The notes under the pieces: model-generated
Databases searched by the model: none
Told to the model about the DNA's origin: nothing
The model's input: only the letters and a program-made list of their open reading frames with translations
Part shown: piece by piece, positions 1-8,741 of the stretch
Numbering within the stretch: position 1 is the first letter of the stretch
How the letters are laid out: each line of letters starts with the position of its first letter
Made by a program: the position numbers and the translations under genes
Assembly: GCA_003331425.1 (NCBI GenBank)
Contig: QOOS01000001.1
Location: 226,262 to 290,261, forward strand
Length of the DNA stretch: 64,000 nt
DNA from: Candidatus Nitrosopumilus sp.
GTDB lineage: Archaea; Thermoproteota; Nitrososphaeria; Nitrososphaerales; Nitrosopumilaceae
Direction of reading: 5' to 3'

Positions 1-651
1 TTTTGCTAAATTCATTAATTCTGATTTTTGTCTATAACAAACTATTATTTTTGTATCGTAACCTTGCTTTATGGTTTCATAACAAGATATTGCAGAAATT
101 TCATCATAAATTGCACAGATTGTTTGTTGATCTTGTGATTGATATGGTATTCCACCTTTCCCTGTATCTGAAAAAATGGAAATGTATGCATAGTTTTTTG
201 TTAAATATGTATAAAGTAATTTATCATATTTTTCCTCAGTTCCTGGATGAGCACCCAAATTAGATTTTTTTTCTATGATATTAGACGTTGCAGCTATTTC
301 CACATCCTTAACAAGAAATCCTTTTGATATTCCTTCTACTGTAACTAAAAATTTTTCTCCTTTTAATAATAAATTACCTCCAATAGTTGTAATTTCTGAA
401 ATAATGTTTTGAAAATCATTTGTTACTTGTCTTGCAATAGCAATTTTTTTGATACCAAAAAGTAAATTGATAGCTGATGATGCAAATACTGGATCATTTG
501 CATTAACTAAAATAATATCTCCATCACGTTTTACAGAACTATATTTTTGATTTTTAATTTTAAGAATTTTTTTGATATTTTTAATTAATTGAGGAATTTT
601 ATTTTTAGAAAATATACTTGGAAAAACTACTACATATGATATTTCATTCAT
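1..651 (-). CDS. ThiI-like THUMP-domain protein, 3' end outside window
   Basis: Open frame of 217 codons from an ATG at 651 that runs off the left edge without a stop. The middle part (about residues 40-160) resembles the ferredoxin-like/THUMP half of the tRNA 4-thiouridine synthase ThiI. Residues 165-200 look like the start of its PP-loop domain, but where ThiI has an SGGxDS ATP-pyrophosphatase loop the protein reads YDEISAIS (182-189), so the nucleotide-binding signature seems lost. It diverges from the APS reductase gene across 45 bases, which fits a sulfur-transfer theme. The family call comes from the overall pattern and is not certain; another THUMP protein is possible. The C-terminal part that would settle it is not in the window. 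Confidence 0.5.
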   Translation of the reverse strand, partial: MNEISYVVVFPSIFSKNKIPQLIKNIKKILKIKNQKYSSVKRDGDIILVNANDPVFASSAINLLFGIKKIAIARQVTNDFQNIISEITTIGGNLLLKGEKFLVTVEGISKGFLVKDVEIAATSNIIEKKSNLGAHPGTEEKYDKLLYTYLTKNYAYISIFSDTGKGGIPYQSQDQQTICAIYDEISAISCYETIKQGYDTKIIVCYRQKSELMNLAK

Positions 652-696
652 CTTTTCTCTTTTCAATTCTACTTGTTTATAATTTAGCATAAATTT

Positions 697-1452
697 TTGG
701 GTAATCAATATAAAAGAAATATTTTAAATGAAAATGTGACAAAATTTACGCAAGAACAAGTGGATGAACTTAATTCAACAATTAAAACAACTGAAGAAGC
801 TTTACAATGGGTATCTGATAATTTACACCCTAAGGTTGCAAAGGCATCAAGCTTTGGTGCTGAAGATGCAGTTGTCATGGATATAATGTTAAAAATTAAT
901 CCTAATTTTCGATTTTTTACCCTTGACACTGGTAGACTTCCACAAGAAACTTATGATATCATGGATATTGTTAGAAAAAAATACAATATTTCAATTGAAG
1001 TCTTGTTTCCTGATACAAAAGAAGTTGAAGAAATGGTAAAAGAAAAAGGATTGAATCTTTTCTATGAAAGTGTAGATAATAGAAAACTTTGTTGCGAAAT
1101 ACGTAAAGTTCATCCAATGAATAAAATGCTGAATACTTTAGATGGTTGGATTACTGGATTAAGACGTGATCAAACAAAAAATCGAGAAGATGTTAAAATT
1201 TTCCAATTAGATCATGGACATGGAGAAATTTTAAAAATTAATCCAATCGTTGATTGGACTTGGGAACAAATTCAAGAATATATTAAAAAAAATAATTTAC
1301 CGTACAATAGTCTTCTTGACAAAGGTTTTCCAAGTATAGGATGTGAACCTTGTACTAGAGCGATCAAACCTGGTGAAGATATTCGTGCAGGTAGATGGTG
1401 GTGGGAACAAGATGGTAACAAAGAGTGTGGCCTTCATATAGACCATAAATAG
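697..1452 (+). CDS. cysH: Adenylyl-sulfate (APS) reductase, [4Fe-4S] CysH type
   Basis: Cytosolic reductase that converts activated sulfate to sulfite in assimilatory sulfate reduction. The 251-residue protein has the cysteine pair in KLCCEIRK (132-133), a CEPC pair (216 and 219) and a C-terminal ECGLH (Cys244). CC-x(about 80)-CxxC marks the iron-sulfur APS reductases, as opposed to PAPS reductases, and ECGLH holds the catalytic cysteine. The start is a TTG; there is no ATG before residue 61, and the homology-bearing region needs the upstream part. ATP sulfurylase follows after 10 bases, so the pair is very likely one transcript supplying and consuming APS. No APS kinase gene is seen, consistent with direct APS reduction. 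Confidence 0.9.
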   Translation: MGNQYKRNILNENVTKFTQEQVDELNSTIKTTEEALQWVSDNLHPKVAKASSFGAEDAVVMDIMLKINPNFRFFTLDTGRLPQETYDIMDIVRKKYNISIEVLFPDTKEVEEMVKEKGLNLFYESVDNRKLCCEIRKVHPMNKMLNTLDGWITGLRRDQTKNREDVKIFQLDHGHGEILKINPIVDWTWEQIQEYIKKNNLPYNSLLDKGFPSIGCEPCTRAIKPGEDIRAGRWWWEQDGNKECGLHIDHK

Positions 1453-1462
1453 AGACTCAGAT

Positions 1463-2605
1463 ATGTCTGAAAATAATTCAATTAAAGCACATGGTGGAGT
1501 TTTAGTTAATAGAATTACTAAAGTAGATTCTACTGGATTATTTTCAATTACTATTTCTGAAGATTTAGCAAATGATGTAGAAAATATTGCTGATGGAATT
1601 TTTAGTCCTTTAGAAGGATTTTTGGGACAACAAGACTTTGAAAGTGTTGTTTCTCGTGGAAGACTTGCTAATGATTTAGCATGGACAATTCCAATTGTAC
1701 TTGATGTAGATGAAGAAACTGCTTCTAAAATGAAAGAAGCAGGAGATGTTTTATTAAAAAATCCTGATGATGTTGGGGTTGCAGTATTACATGTAGATGA
1801 AACATTTAGTTTTGATAAGGAAAAAACAGCCCAGGGAGTATATGGTACTACTGACTCATCACACCCTGGTGTTGCATACACAATGTCAATGAAAGACTTT
1901 CTAGTTAGTGGAAAAATTGATTTTATTCAAAGACCCAATGATACTGAAATTAGAAATAATAGATTAACACCAATTCAAACTCGAGAATCTTTTGAAAAAG
2001 CTGGTTGGAAAACAATTTGTGCTTTTCAAACAAGAAATCCACCACATGTTGCACATGAAATGTTACAAAAAACATCTATAACAACACGTGATGGTGTTTT
2101 TGTAAATCCAGTAATCGGCAAGAAAAAATCTGGTGATTTTGTAGATGAAGTAATTGTAAAATGTTATGAAACAATGATAAAAGAATACTATCCTGAAAAT
2201 AAATGTAAACTAGGTACACTTCATACACAAATGAAATATGCTGGTCCAAAAGAAGCAATACATCATGCAATTATGAGACAAAACTATGGTTGTACTCATA
2301 TCATTATAGGACGTGATCATGCTGGTGTCGGTAAGTTCTATGATCCAATGGCTGCCCAGAAAATCTTTGATGATTATCCAGAATTAGAAATTTCTCCAGT
2401 CTTTTTCCCACCATTCTTTTACTGTAGAAAATGTCTCACATTTACGAATCCAAATGTTTGTCCATGTGATGCAGAATATAGAGAACAAATTTCTGGAACA
2501 AAAATGCGAGAGATGATAAATAACGGTGAATCTCCATCTGAATTTATCCTAAGACCAGAAGTAGCAAAAGTAATTTTACAACATCCAAAACCTTTTGTTG
2601 ATTAG
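1463..2605 (+). CDS. sat: Sulfate adenylyltransferase (ATP sulfurylase)
   Basis: Forms APS and pyrophosphate from ATP and sulfate, the entry step of sulfate assimilation. The 380-residue length matches single-domain archaeal and bacterial Sat. The family signature [11 protein letters not shown] lies near residues 189-199 and the second nucleotide-binding motif GRDHAGVG near residue 289. A CRKC...CPC cysteine cluster near residues 325-340 matches the zinc-binding site of the prokaryotic homodimeric enzymes. The ATG start lies 10 bases after the cysH stop, so the two form an operon. Nothing looks broken. Confidence 0.95.
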   Translation: MSENNSIKAHGGVLVNRITKVDSTGLFSITISEDLANDVENIADGIFSPLEGFLGQQDFESVVSRGRLANDLAWTIPIVLDVDEETASKMKEAGDVLLKNPDDVGVAVLHVDETFSFDKEKTAQGVYGTTDSSHPGVAYTMSMKDFLVSGKIDFIQRPNDTEIRNNRLTPIQTRESFEKAGWKTICAFQTRNPPHVAHEMLQKTSITTRDGVFVNPVIGKKKSGDFVDEVIVKCYETMIKEYYPENKCKLGTLHTQMKYAGPKEAIHHAIMRQNYGCTHIIIGRDHAGVGKFYDPMAAQKIFDDYPELEISPVFFPPFFYCRKCLTFTNPNVCPCDAEYREQISGTKMREMINNGESPSEFILRPEVAKVILQHPKPFVD

Positions 2606-2635
2606 ATATTTATTCAAACAAATTTACATTAGCTC

Positions 2636-3301
2636 ATGAAGTATTTCTTTTTAGGAATTTTATTTCTAGGATTATTAATAACCCCTGCATTTGCCCAGGA
2701 ACAAACAAACCCATCATTATTAATTGAAAATCTGGAAATCCCTGCTGAAAAATTTAATACAGTTTTACGAAATGCCCCATTAATTCCACTTGAAAATACT
2801 CATACTACAAGTTGGCAAGTTACACTTGACAATAATTTACTCTATGCAAATCCAAATGGAAATGCAGTTTTTCGAATATATGATAAAGAAGATAACACTG
2901 AATTCATTGAAGTAGGAATGGGTTCACAACCTGATTACAAATTTTGGGTTGCAGTTCAAACTCCTGATGAGGGATACATTGTTGTTCATAGAGATTTAGA
3001 CAGAGGATGGTATCCTCAGGCAAAATCTATTGTATCCTATACTGATAGAGCAGGACTAACTGTCAATAATGGAGCTAGAATTGTTGTCACAAATTTGGAT
3101 ATTGGAAAGTTTGAGATCGAATCATATTCAGTTCATGGAATGGAAGGAAGTACTGATCCTCCTGCAGTTAATTCAGGAATATATCTTGCTGAAATTTTAT
3201 CTGGTGATCCAGGAAAAAACATGTTTGCATTCTTTCCGTTTGCTGTAGCAGCAGGAGTTGGAATTTTAGTTGGGACTTTATATCTGACTAAGAGGCGTTA
3301 G
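2636..3301 (+). CDS. Secreted, C-terminally membrane-anchored protein of unknown function
   Basis: The 221-residue protein begins with a typical signal peptide (charged MK, a hydrophobic stretch to about residue 18, then AFAQ as a likely signal peptidase site). It ends with one hydrophobic helix (about 197-217) followed by KRR, a stop-transfer pattern that anchors the domain outside the cell. The 180-residue ectodomain is rich in beta-prone segments, has no cysteine and matches no family I recognise. It lies 30 bases after sat in the same direction but has no obvious link to sulfur metabolism. Its last 14 bases overlap the 3' end of the convergent endonuclease III gene. Confidence 0.75.
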   Translation: MKYFFLGILFLGLLITPAFAQEQTNPSLLIENLEIPAEKFNTVLRNAPLIPLENTHTTSWQVTLDNNLLYANPNGNAVFRIYDKEDNTEFIEVGMGSQPDYKFWVAVQTPDEGYIVVHRDLDRGWYPQAKSIVSYTDRAGLTVNNGARIVVTNLDIGKFEIESYSVHGMEGSTDPPAVNSGIYLAEILSGDPGKNMFAFFPFAVAAGVGILVGTLYLTKRR

Positions 3302-3944
3302 TGTCTTTATAATATTTACAACTTTTTTTAATTTTGCAAACATCACACATTGGTGAAATTGGTTTACAAATATTTTGACCATACATAACAAATGTGTCAT
3401 TGATATCAATCCAATATTTTTTATCTATTTTTTTCATTAACTCTTGTTCTGTTTCTTCAGGATTTTTTGTTTCAACTAAACCTAATCTATTTGAAATTCT
3501 ATGAACATGAATGTCTACTGGTATAGCTGGTTTTTCAAATGCATAAACTAAAACACAATTAGCAGTTTTTCTTCCAACACCTGGTAATTCTACTAATGTT
3601 TCAAGATCCTCTGGAACTTTATCTTTGTATTTTTTATGAATTATTTTTGAAACTTCTATTATTCTTTTTGATTTTACATGAAAAAATCCAATTGATCTTA
3701 TTATTTTTTCTACATCTTTGACTTTTGCATTTGCAAGGTCTTTTGGATTTTTGTATTTTTTAAATAATGCTTTCACTGCTTTTGTAGTTGTTTCATCCTT
3801 GGTTCTAGCTGAAAGAATTGTTCCTATCAAAATACTAAATGGACCTGTTTCTGCATTATGTAGATCTCTTAATGCTGTAATTCTTGGTGGTTTTACAGAA
3901 TTCATGGTATTTGTCATACCAGTAAGAATTTTTTTCATTTTCAA
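3288..3944 (-). CDS. nth: Endonuclease III (DNA glycosylase/AP lyase)
   Basis: Base-excision repair enzyme that removes oxidised pyrimidines and cuts the abasic strand. The 218-residue protein has the helix-hairpin-helix motif LPGVGRKTA with the catalytic lysine, then PVDIHVHR with the catalytic aspartate. The C-terminal iron-sulfur loop has the exact C-x6-C-x2-C-x5-C spacing (CKPISPMC, CDVC, CKIKKSC). Length and order of parts are normal. The gene is convergent with the secreted-protein gene, with a 14-base overlap at the 3' ends. The next gene on the other strand starts 43 bases upstream of its start. Confidence 0.95.
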   Translation of the reverse strand: MKMKKILTGMTNTMNSVKPPRITALRDLHNAETGPFSILIGTILSARTKDETTTKAVKALFKKYKNPKDLANAKVKDVEKIIRSIGFFHVKSKRIIEVSKIIHKKYKDKVPEDLETLVELPGVGRKTANCVLVYAFEKPAIPVDIHVHRISNRLGLVETKNPEETEQELMKKIDKKYWIDINDTFVMYGQNICKPISPMCDVCKIKKSCKYYKDTNAS

Positions 3945-3986
3945 TTAACATTTACGCACAAGTATTATAACTGTAATAATGATATT

Positions 3987-5147
3987 TTGACATTGGAATT
4001 AACCCGTGAAGAAGAATCTGCTCTGAAAGGTGAAAATGGGGAAACTATGCAAATGGCATACAGAATTCTAGTTGCAACCGGTGAAGCAACTGATGCTGAA
4101 AAATTAATCCCAATTGAATGGGCTCATCTTTCTGGTGTAAATTATAATACAATTGGTGATGCAGGAGAAGAATTTCTTTCAACAATTAGTAAAGACGCCC
4201 GTGTTTCAGTAAAAACAACATTGAATCCAATGGGTTTTGATATCGATAATGTGTCTAATTACAAATTAGATGAAAATTTTATTTCCAAACAACTCTCAAT
4301 TAGAAATTCTTATGAAACAATGGGAGTCATTCCATCATTTTCTTGTATTCCATATGAAATTTTTGATATTCCAAAAAATGGAACACAAGTTGCATTTGCT
4401 GAAAGTAATGCAGCAATACATGCAAATTCTTATGATAATTTAAAAACAAACAAAGAAAGTGCATTCAGTGCATTAGCTAGTGCAATAGTTGGAAAAAGTC
4501 CTTATTCGTCATTGCGTAAAGAGGATACTCCAAATATTACAATTGAAATGAAAGTGAAAAATCCAAATGAATTATCATATGGGATGTTAGGCTTTTTTGC
4601 TGGAAAGGTAGGAGATACATCTGTAAATATTTCTGGTCTAGCTGAAATGGATCAAAGACAATGTAAAGCAATGTGCGGTGGAATGGGAACTTCTGGAACT
4701 TGTGCTAAATTTAATTTTGGTGAAGGTGATTCAAATACTGAAAAAATAGAATTTGATGAAAAAGAAATGCAAAATGTACATGATGAACTTAATACTTCAG
4801 AAAAAGGTGATATTATCACATTGGGTAGTCCTCAATTAGGTTTAGATGAAATTTCAGATCTTACTGCCAAATTGAAAGGTCGTTCGTTTGAAAAAAGATG
4901 TATGGTTTTCTTACCTAGAACAGTAAAAGAACAGGCACAAAAAATTGGATATATTTCAGAACTTGAACGTGCTGGATGTGAAATTCTTTCTGATTGCTGT
5001 ACATGTCTGACCCCATTGATATCTAAAGATGATGTCGATGCAGTAACCACAAATAGTATCAAAGGTGCATTTTATCTTAAAAATTCTAATGGTGTAGGTG
5101 TTAATTTAAAATCATTAAAAGAAATTGTAGAAGATGAAACACGATGA
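3987..5147 (+). CDS. Phosphomevalonate dehydratase, large subunit (aconitase X)
   Basis: Large subunit (386 residues) of the aconitase-X type [4Fe-4S] dehydratase. In archaea the enzyme converts 5-phosphomevalonate to trans-anhydromevalonate 5-phosphate in the modified mevalonate pathway for isoprenoid lipids. The former DUF521 family is clear from the N-terminal segment (GETMQMAYRILVATGEA), the CIPYE motif, the Cys-rich CKAMCGGMGTSGTC stretch (about 228-241) and DCCTC (about 337). The TTG at 3987 is the proposed start; a second in-frame TTG lies two codons on. The small subunit follows with a 4-base ATGA overlap, as is usual for translationally coupled heterodimers. Confidence 0.88.
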   Translation: MTLELTREEESALKGENGETMQMAYRILVATGEATDAEKLIPIEWAHLSGVNYNTIGDAGEEFLSTISKDARVSVKTTLNPMGFDIDNVSNYKLDENFISKQLSIRNSYETMGVIPSFSCIPYEIFDIPKNGTQVAFAESNAAIHANSYDNLKTNKESAFSALASAIVGKSPYSSLRKEDTPNITIEMKVKNPNELSYGMLGFFAGKVGDTSVNISGLAEMDQRQCKAMCGGMGTSGTCAKFNFGEGDSNTEKIEFDEKEMQNVHDELNTSEKGDIITLGSPQLGLDEISDLTAKLKGRSFEKRCMVFLPRTVKEQAQKIGYISELERAGCEILSDCCTCLTPLISKDDVDAVTTNSIKGAFYLKNSNGVGVNLKSLKEIVEDETR

Positions 5148-5533
5148 ATAAAATTTTAGTTTCAGGAAAAGTGGAAGGAATTGTTTTAAAATCAAATGAT
5201 CCAATTAATTTTTTAGGTACAGTTGATAAAAAAACTGGAATTATCAGCGATAAGAATCACACACTATTTGAAAAATCAATGAAAAATTTGGTCTTAGTAT
5301 TTCCATCTGGAATTGGTAGTAGTGTTGGTGCATATACCATCTACTCTATTAAATCAAATAATACAGCACCAATTGCAATGATTTGTAAAAAAGCAGATCT
5401 AACAGTTGCTACAGGTTGTGCATTAGCAAATATTCCATTAATTACAATTAGTGATGAAGAATTTGAATCAATTAAAACTGGAATGAACTTATCTCTTGAT
5501 ACTGATTCAACTACTCTAATTCATTATCAGTAG
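5144..5533 (+). CDS. Phosphomevalonate dehydratase, small subunit (aconitase X swivel domain)
   Basis: Small subunit (129 residues, former DUF126) that completes the aconitase-X active site as the swivelling domain. Visible features are SGKVEGIVLKSNDPINFLGTVD at the N-terminus and the serine-rich loop FPSGIGSSVGAYTIY near residues 60-75, both typical of the family. The start codon overlaps the stop of the large subunit (ATGA), so the two are surely co-translated. The 3' end overlaps the convergent RqcH gene by 23 bases, so any terminator must lie inside coding sequence. Confidence 0.88.
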   Translation: MNKILVSGKVEGIVLKSNDPINFLGTVDKKTGIISDKNHTLFEKSMKNLVLVFPSGIGSSVGAYTIYSIKSNNTAPIAMICKKADLTVATGCALANIPLITISDEEFESIKTGMNLSLDTDSTTLIHYQ

Positions 5534-7460
5534 AGATTTCTTTTTCTAAATCTCCTAAACTAATCTCTTTAATTTGACTTTTTCCGGCAGGTAAAGCACG
5601 AACAAATTCATCGATATTTATTTTTCTTGTAATATCTTCAAATATTTTTAAAAATTCAATTCTAATTTTTTTTGCACATTCTGCCATTTCTAATCCATTT
5701 GGTTCAATTATTGCATAACAAATAGAATTTTTTTTAATTGGTTCTGGCGGTCCACATGTTAAAACATAATCATTATCTTCTAATTTTATTATTCCAACAG
5801 CTAATTTTAGGGTCTCAGATTTGATAAAATTTCGTTGTCCTTCTATTGTAAATGATCCTTTAGGAAGAAATTCTCCGCTGGGTGCAGATTTTTTTACTTG
5901 GTCTGGAAGAACCCAGTAGGCACTAACTCCATACAACCCTTCTCTCCATGCTCTACTAAAACAGACTGTTGCAGCAGCTATTTGATTCATAGTTGTATCT
6001 GGTACATTTTCTGCGTCCTTTAAAATAAAAAATGGTGATCCAAAAATATCACCATGAAAAACTTTATCATCTTTATCTAGGTGTTTTCTAATTACAGCTG
6101 AATTTGATGCTGCATCTCTACCACCGATTGTAAGAAATCCATCAGTAGTCATAAACCATCTATATCTTTCAAACCAATTTTTCTTTCTAATTTCTGAAAC
6201 TACTTCTAAGTTTCTTTCAGCTTCAGTTTGATTTTGAAATTTCTTTAATTTCTTTTCTGTTTTTTCTTTAATTGCTTGAATTGAATTAATGGCACCTGAT
6301 TGTTTTTTTGCTTGATTAAACAAAACAGATGCAATTGATTGAAGTGGAGATTCTGTATTTATCTTAATTTTTTCATCTTCTATAATTATCATCGAAATTC
6401 CTTTCTCGTTAATCAATTTTGCATTATTTGTTGCCAAAATTACTTTTGCAGAATCGTTTGTTATTGAAATAATTCCTTTTGAAACCATTTCATAAAGTGA
6501 ATTTGCTACATTTGTAATCTTTTTTGATTTTTCTTTTACTGTTGCAATTGCTTTTTCTTGTTCAGATATTTGAGTTTCTAGATCTTTAATTTTTTTATCT
6601 GAACCACTAGTTTGAATTGATTTTCCTTTATCTACTATATTTTTTGTAAATACTGTATCTAATCCTTCAATAAATGTAGAAACACTAGTGATTTTACCTT
6701 CTAATTTACCTAATTTTACTGGAAGAACTTCTATTTTTTCATTTTCAACAATTACTGGTTCATGATTTCCTAATACAATATCTGAAATAATATTTTTTGT
6801 AGTTTGATAAATTTTTTCTATTTCTTCTTTTGTTAATAAATTACCAATTTTTTTAGGATCTATATTTGTAATTTCAAAAACAGATTCAACATATTTTTTA
6901 GGTAATCCTAAAGTTCTTCCAAACCATTTTGCAGCAATTAAATCTGTATTTTTTAATTCATCAAAATCTGATTCTGTCAAATTAAAAATATCTAAATTAT
7001 TTTCTGGGGGTTGTGTGTAGTCTAATCCTACACTAAGTTTTCTATGTCTAACTTCAATTGAATGTTGTAAGGCTAAAATTTTCATTTCATTATTACAAAG
7101 TAAAATATTTCCATCTCCAAAAAATTCTCCGACTAAAATGAATTCTTTTCCAAATCCCTCAAATGTAAAATATGCAATTCTTTCAGCACCTATTTGTTCA
7201 ATTTTTTTTAATTTTAATCGAAGTAAATCACTTCTTAACCTCTTCAACAATCTATTTGGCTCCATTTGATCAATCTTTACTTTAGTTAGCCAAACACCAG
7301 ATGTTGATATCATCATAAAGAGATCGCTTTTTTCTGTATGATGAAGTTTGAATAGAATACTGTCTTTTGTTATTCCGTAGATATTACTGATATAGTATCC
7401 TTGAACTTGTTCAGAAATTTGATTTACTAAATATCTTAATTCAATTCCAGCTAATGCCAT
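5511..7460 (-). CDS. rqcH: NFACT-family ribosome quality control protein (RqcH/Rqc2/NEMF homologue)
   Basis: The 649-residue protein has the N-terminal NFACT-N domain (residues 1 to about 230), a helical coiled-coil middle (about 280-330 and 385-420) and the NFACT-R domain (about 430-560, with WFERYRWF, DGFLTIGGRDAASN and FHGDIFGSPFF). The C-terminal part is shorter. Homologues bind split large ribosomal subunits carrying stalled peptidyl-tRNA; in bacteria and eukaryotes they add C-terminal tails that mark the nascent chain. Whether the archaeal protein does tailing is inference. Pelota and CDC48, which act in the same rescue route in eukaryotes, are also in this window. Start ATG at 7460. 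Confidence 0.88.
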   Translation of the reverse strand: MALAGIELRYLVNQISEQVQGYYISNIYGITKDSILFKLHHTEKSDLFMMISTSGVWLTKVKIDQMEPNRLLKRLRSDLLRLKLKKIEQIGAERIAYFTFEGFGKEFILVGEFFGDGNILLCNNEMKILALQHSIEVRHRKLSVGLDYTQPPENNLDIFNLTESDFDELKNTDLIAAKWFGRTLGLPKKYVESVFEITNIDPKKIGNLLTKEEIEKIYQTTKNIISDIVLGNHEPVIVENEKIEVLPVKLGKLEGKITSVSTFIEGLDTVFTKNIVDKGKSIQTSGSDKKIKDLETQISEQEKAIATVKEKSKKITNVANSLYEMVSKGIISITNDSAKVILATNNAKLINEKGISMIIIEDEKIKINTESPLQSIASVLFNQAKKQSGAINSIQAIKEKTEKKLKKFQNQTEAERNLEVVSEIRKKNWFERYRWFMTTDGFLTIGGRDAASNSAVIRKHLDKDDKVFHGDIFGSPFFILKDAENVPDTTMNQIAAATVCFSRAWREGLYGVSAYWVLPDQVKKSAPSGEFLPKGSFTIEGQRNFIKSETLKLAVGIIKLEDNDYVLTCGPPEPIKKNSICYAIIEPNGLEMAECAKKIRIEFLKIFEDITRKINIDEFVRALPAGKSQIKEISLGDLEKEISTDNELE

Positions 7461-7564
7461 AATTATCGTGTTTAATCTCTAAAATTATACCCTTCCTATA
7501 CTGTGCTCAAGTTTTTACCAAAGATATTAAACATGGTTTGCTTGATTTACGCTAGAAATTTACT

Positions 7565-8047
7565 TTGGCCAAATTTAAAAAGAAAAAATCAGCACCTACG
7601 CCTGGAAATGATGATTCTAAACCTAAAATTGAAGAAAATATTGATATTCCTGAAACAGAAAACTCTCCACCTACTACAAATAATTCCAAAGAACCATCAA
7701 AAGATCCACCAATTAGCGTAGCTGAAAAAAGTGAAAAAGACAAAAAATTAGCCAAATTATTTTGGATGCGTATTGCTTTAGGAGTTATTGCAGGTGTTGC
7801 AACTACTTTTATTTTTGAAGACATTGAAGGTGAAGAAAGAAGATGGGCATCAATTGGATTTATGATAATAGTATTTTTTGCTTCAATTATAGTTGCTAAA
7901 GGAATGAATATGCAATTGCCATCATCAGATAGAAAAAAAATTGTTACACAAGGTATCGGTAGCTACGTATTTTTGTATTTATTTACATGGATTGTAAGTT
8001 ATACATTAACACATCTTGGAGATATCTCTACAGGAATTAATTTATAA
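7565..8047 (+). CDS. Three-helix membrane protein with charged N-terminal tail
   Basis: The 160-residue protein starts with a TTG. A Lys/Pro/Glu-rich hydrophilic tail (residues 1-60) is followed by three hydrophobic helices at about 62-82, 95-115 and 130-150. A short acidic-basic loop (EDIEGEERRW) separates the first two. I do not recognise the family with confidence. The size and three-helix layout, with an acidic loop after helix 1, are reminiscent of EMC6/Rab5ip-type insertase subunits, but that is speculation from topology. It lies 26 bases before cbiT in the same direction; the functional link, if any, is unclear. Confidence 0.65.
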   Translation: MAKFKKKKSAPTPGNDDSKPKIEENIDIPETENSPPTTNNSKEPSKDPPISVAEKSEKDKKLAKLFWMRIALGVIAGVATTFIFEDIEGEERRWASIGFMIIVFFASIIVAKGMNMQLPSSDRKKIVTQGIGSYVFLYLFTWIVSYTLTHLGDISTGINL

Positions 8048-8073
8048 TTAAATTTTGAGTAGGACGATAATTT

Positions 8074-8664
8074 ATGTGGAATTATAAAACACCTGGAATT
8101 CCTGATGAACATTTTGAACGTGCTGAAAAAGTTCCAATTACTAAAGAAGAAGTAAGAACAATACAACTCAGTAAAGCAAGATTGAAACCAGGTCAAACTG
8201 TTTATGATATTGGTTGTGGTAGTGGTTCTATTTCTGTAGAGGCTGGAATTCAAATTGAATCAAGTGGAAAAGTATTAGCAATTGATTATGATGAAAATGC
8301 TGTTGAATTAACTAAAAAGAATTTAAAAAAATTTAATCTTTCAAATGTTTCTGTACTCTTTGGAAATGCTAAAGAAAAAATTTCTGATTTAGAAATGGCA
8401 GATGTTATTTTTATTGGTGGTACAGGTGGTGATACCAGTGATATTGTCAAACTTTCTGAAAATAAACTAAAAACTGGTGGCAGAATAGTAATTGGGATTA
8501 TTCTAATTGAAACATTATATTCTGTTTTACAAATTCTTGATACTCTGAAGTTTGATTCTATTGATATTACACAAGTTACTATTTCTAAGAGCAGAAAAAC
8601 CACTACTGGTACTATGATGTTAGCTCGAAATCCTGTTACTATAATATCTGCCACAAAAGTATAA
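8074..8664 (+). CDS. cbiT: Cobalt-precorrin C15-methyltransferase (decarboxylating), CbiT
   Basis: SAM-dependent class I methyltransferase (196 residues) that methylates C15 and decarboxylates the acetate side chain of the corrin precursor in anaerobic-type cobalamin synthesis. The N-terminus (WNYKTPGIPDEHFER...PITKEEVR) is the CbiT hallmark, followed by the SAM-binding loop VYDIGCGSGSISVEAG (about 37-52), an acidic DYDENA segment and FIGGTGGDTSD, the GG loop of this family. CbiE, often fused or adjacent, is not in the window. ATG at 8074. Confidence 0.92.
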   Translation: MWNYKTPGIPDEHFERAEKVPITKEEVRTIQLSKARLKPGQTVYDIGCGSGSISVEAGIQIESSGKVLAIDYDENAVELTKKNLKKFNLSNVSVLFGNAKEKISDLEMADVIFIGGTGGDTSDIVKLSENKLKTGGRIVIGIILIETLYSVLQILDTLKFDSIDITQVTISKSRKTTTGTMMLARNPVTIISATKV

Positions 8665-8741
8665 TCTAGACCGTATTGGTTTCTTAAACAATTTTGTGCC
8701 TAGAAATCAATTGATTTCATAAATATGGCATATTATGGATA

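Noticed and set aside
1297..1881. Long open frame (194 codons) on the minus strand, antisense to cysH and sat
   Set aside because: It is a mirror of two well-supported genes; its composition (Ser/Thr/Phe-rich) is typical for antisense frames and it has no family motif.
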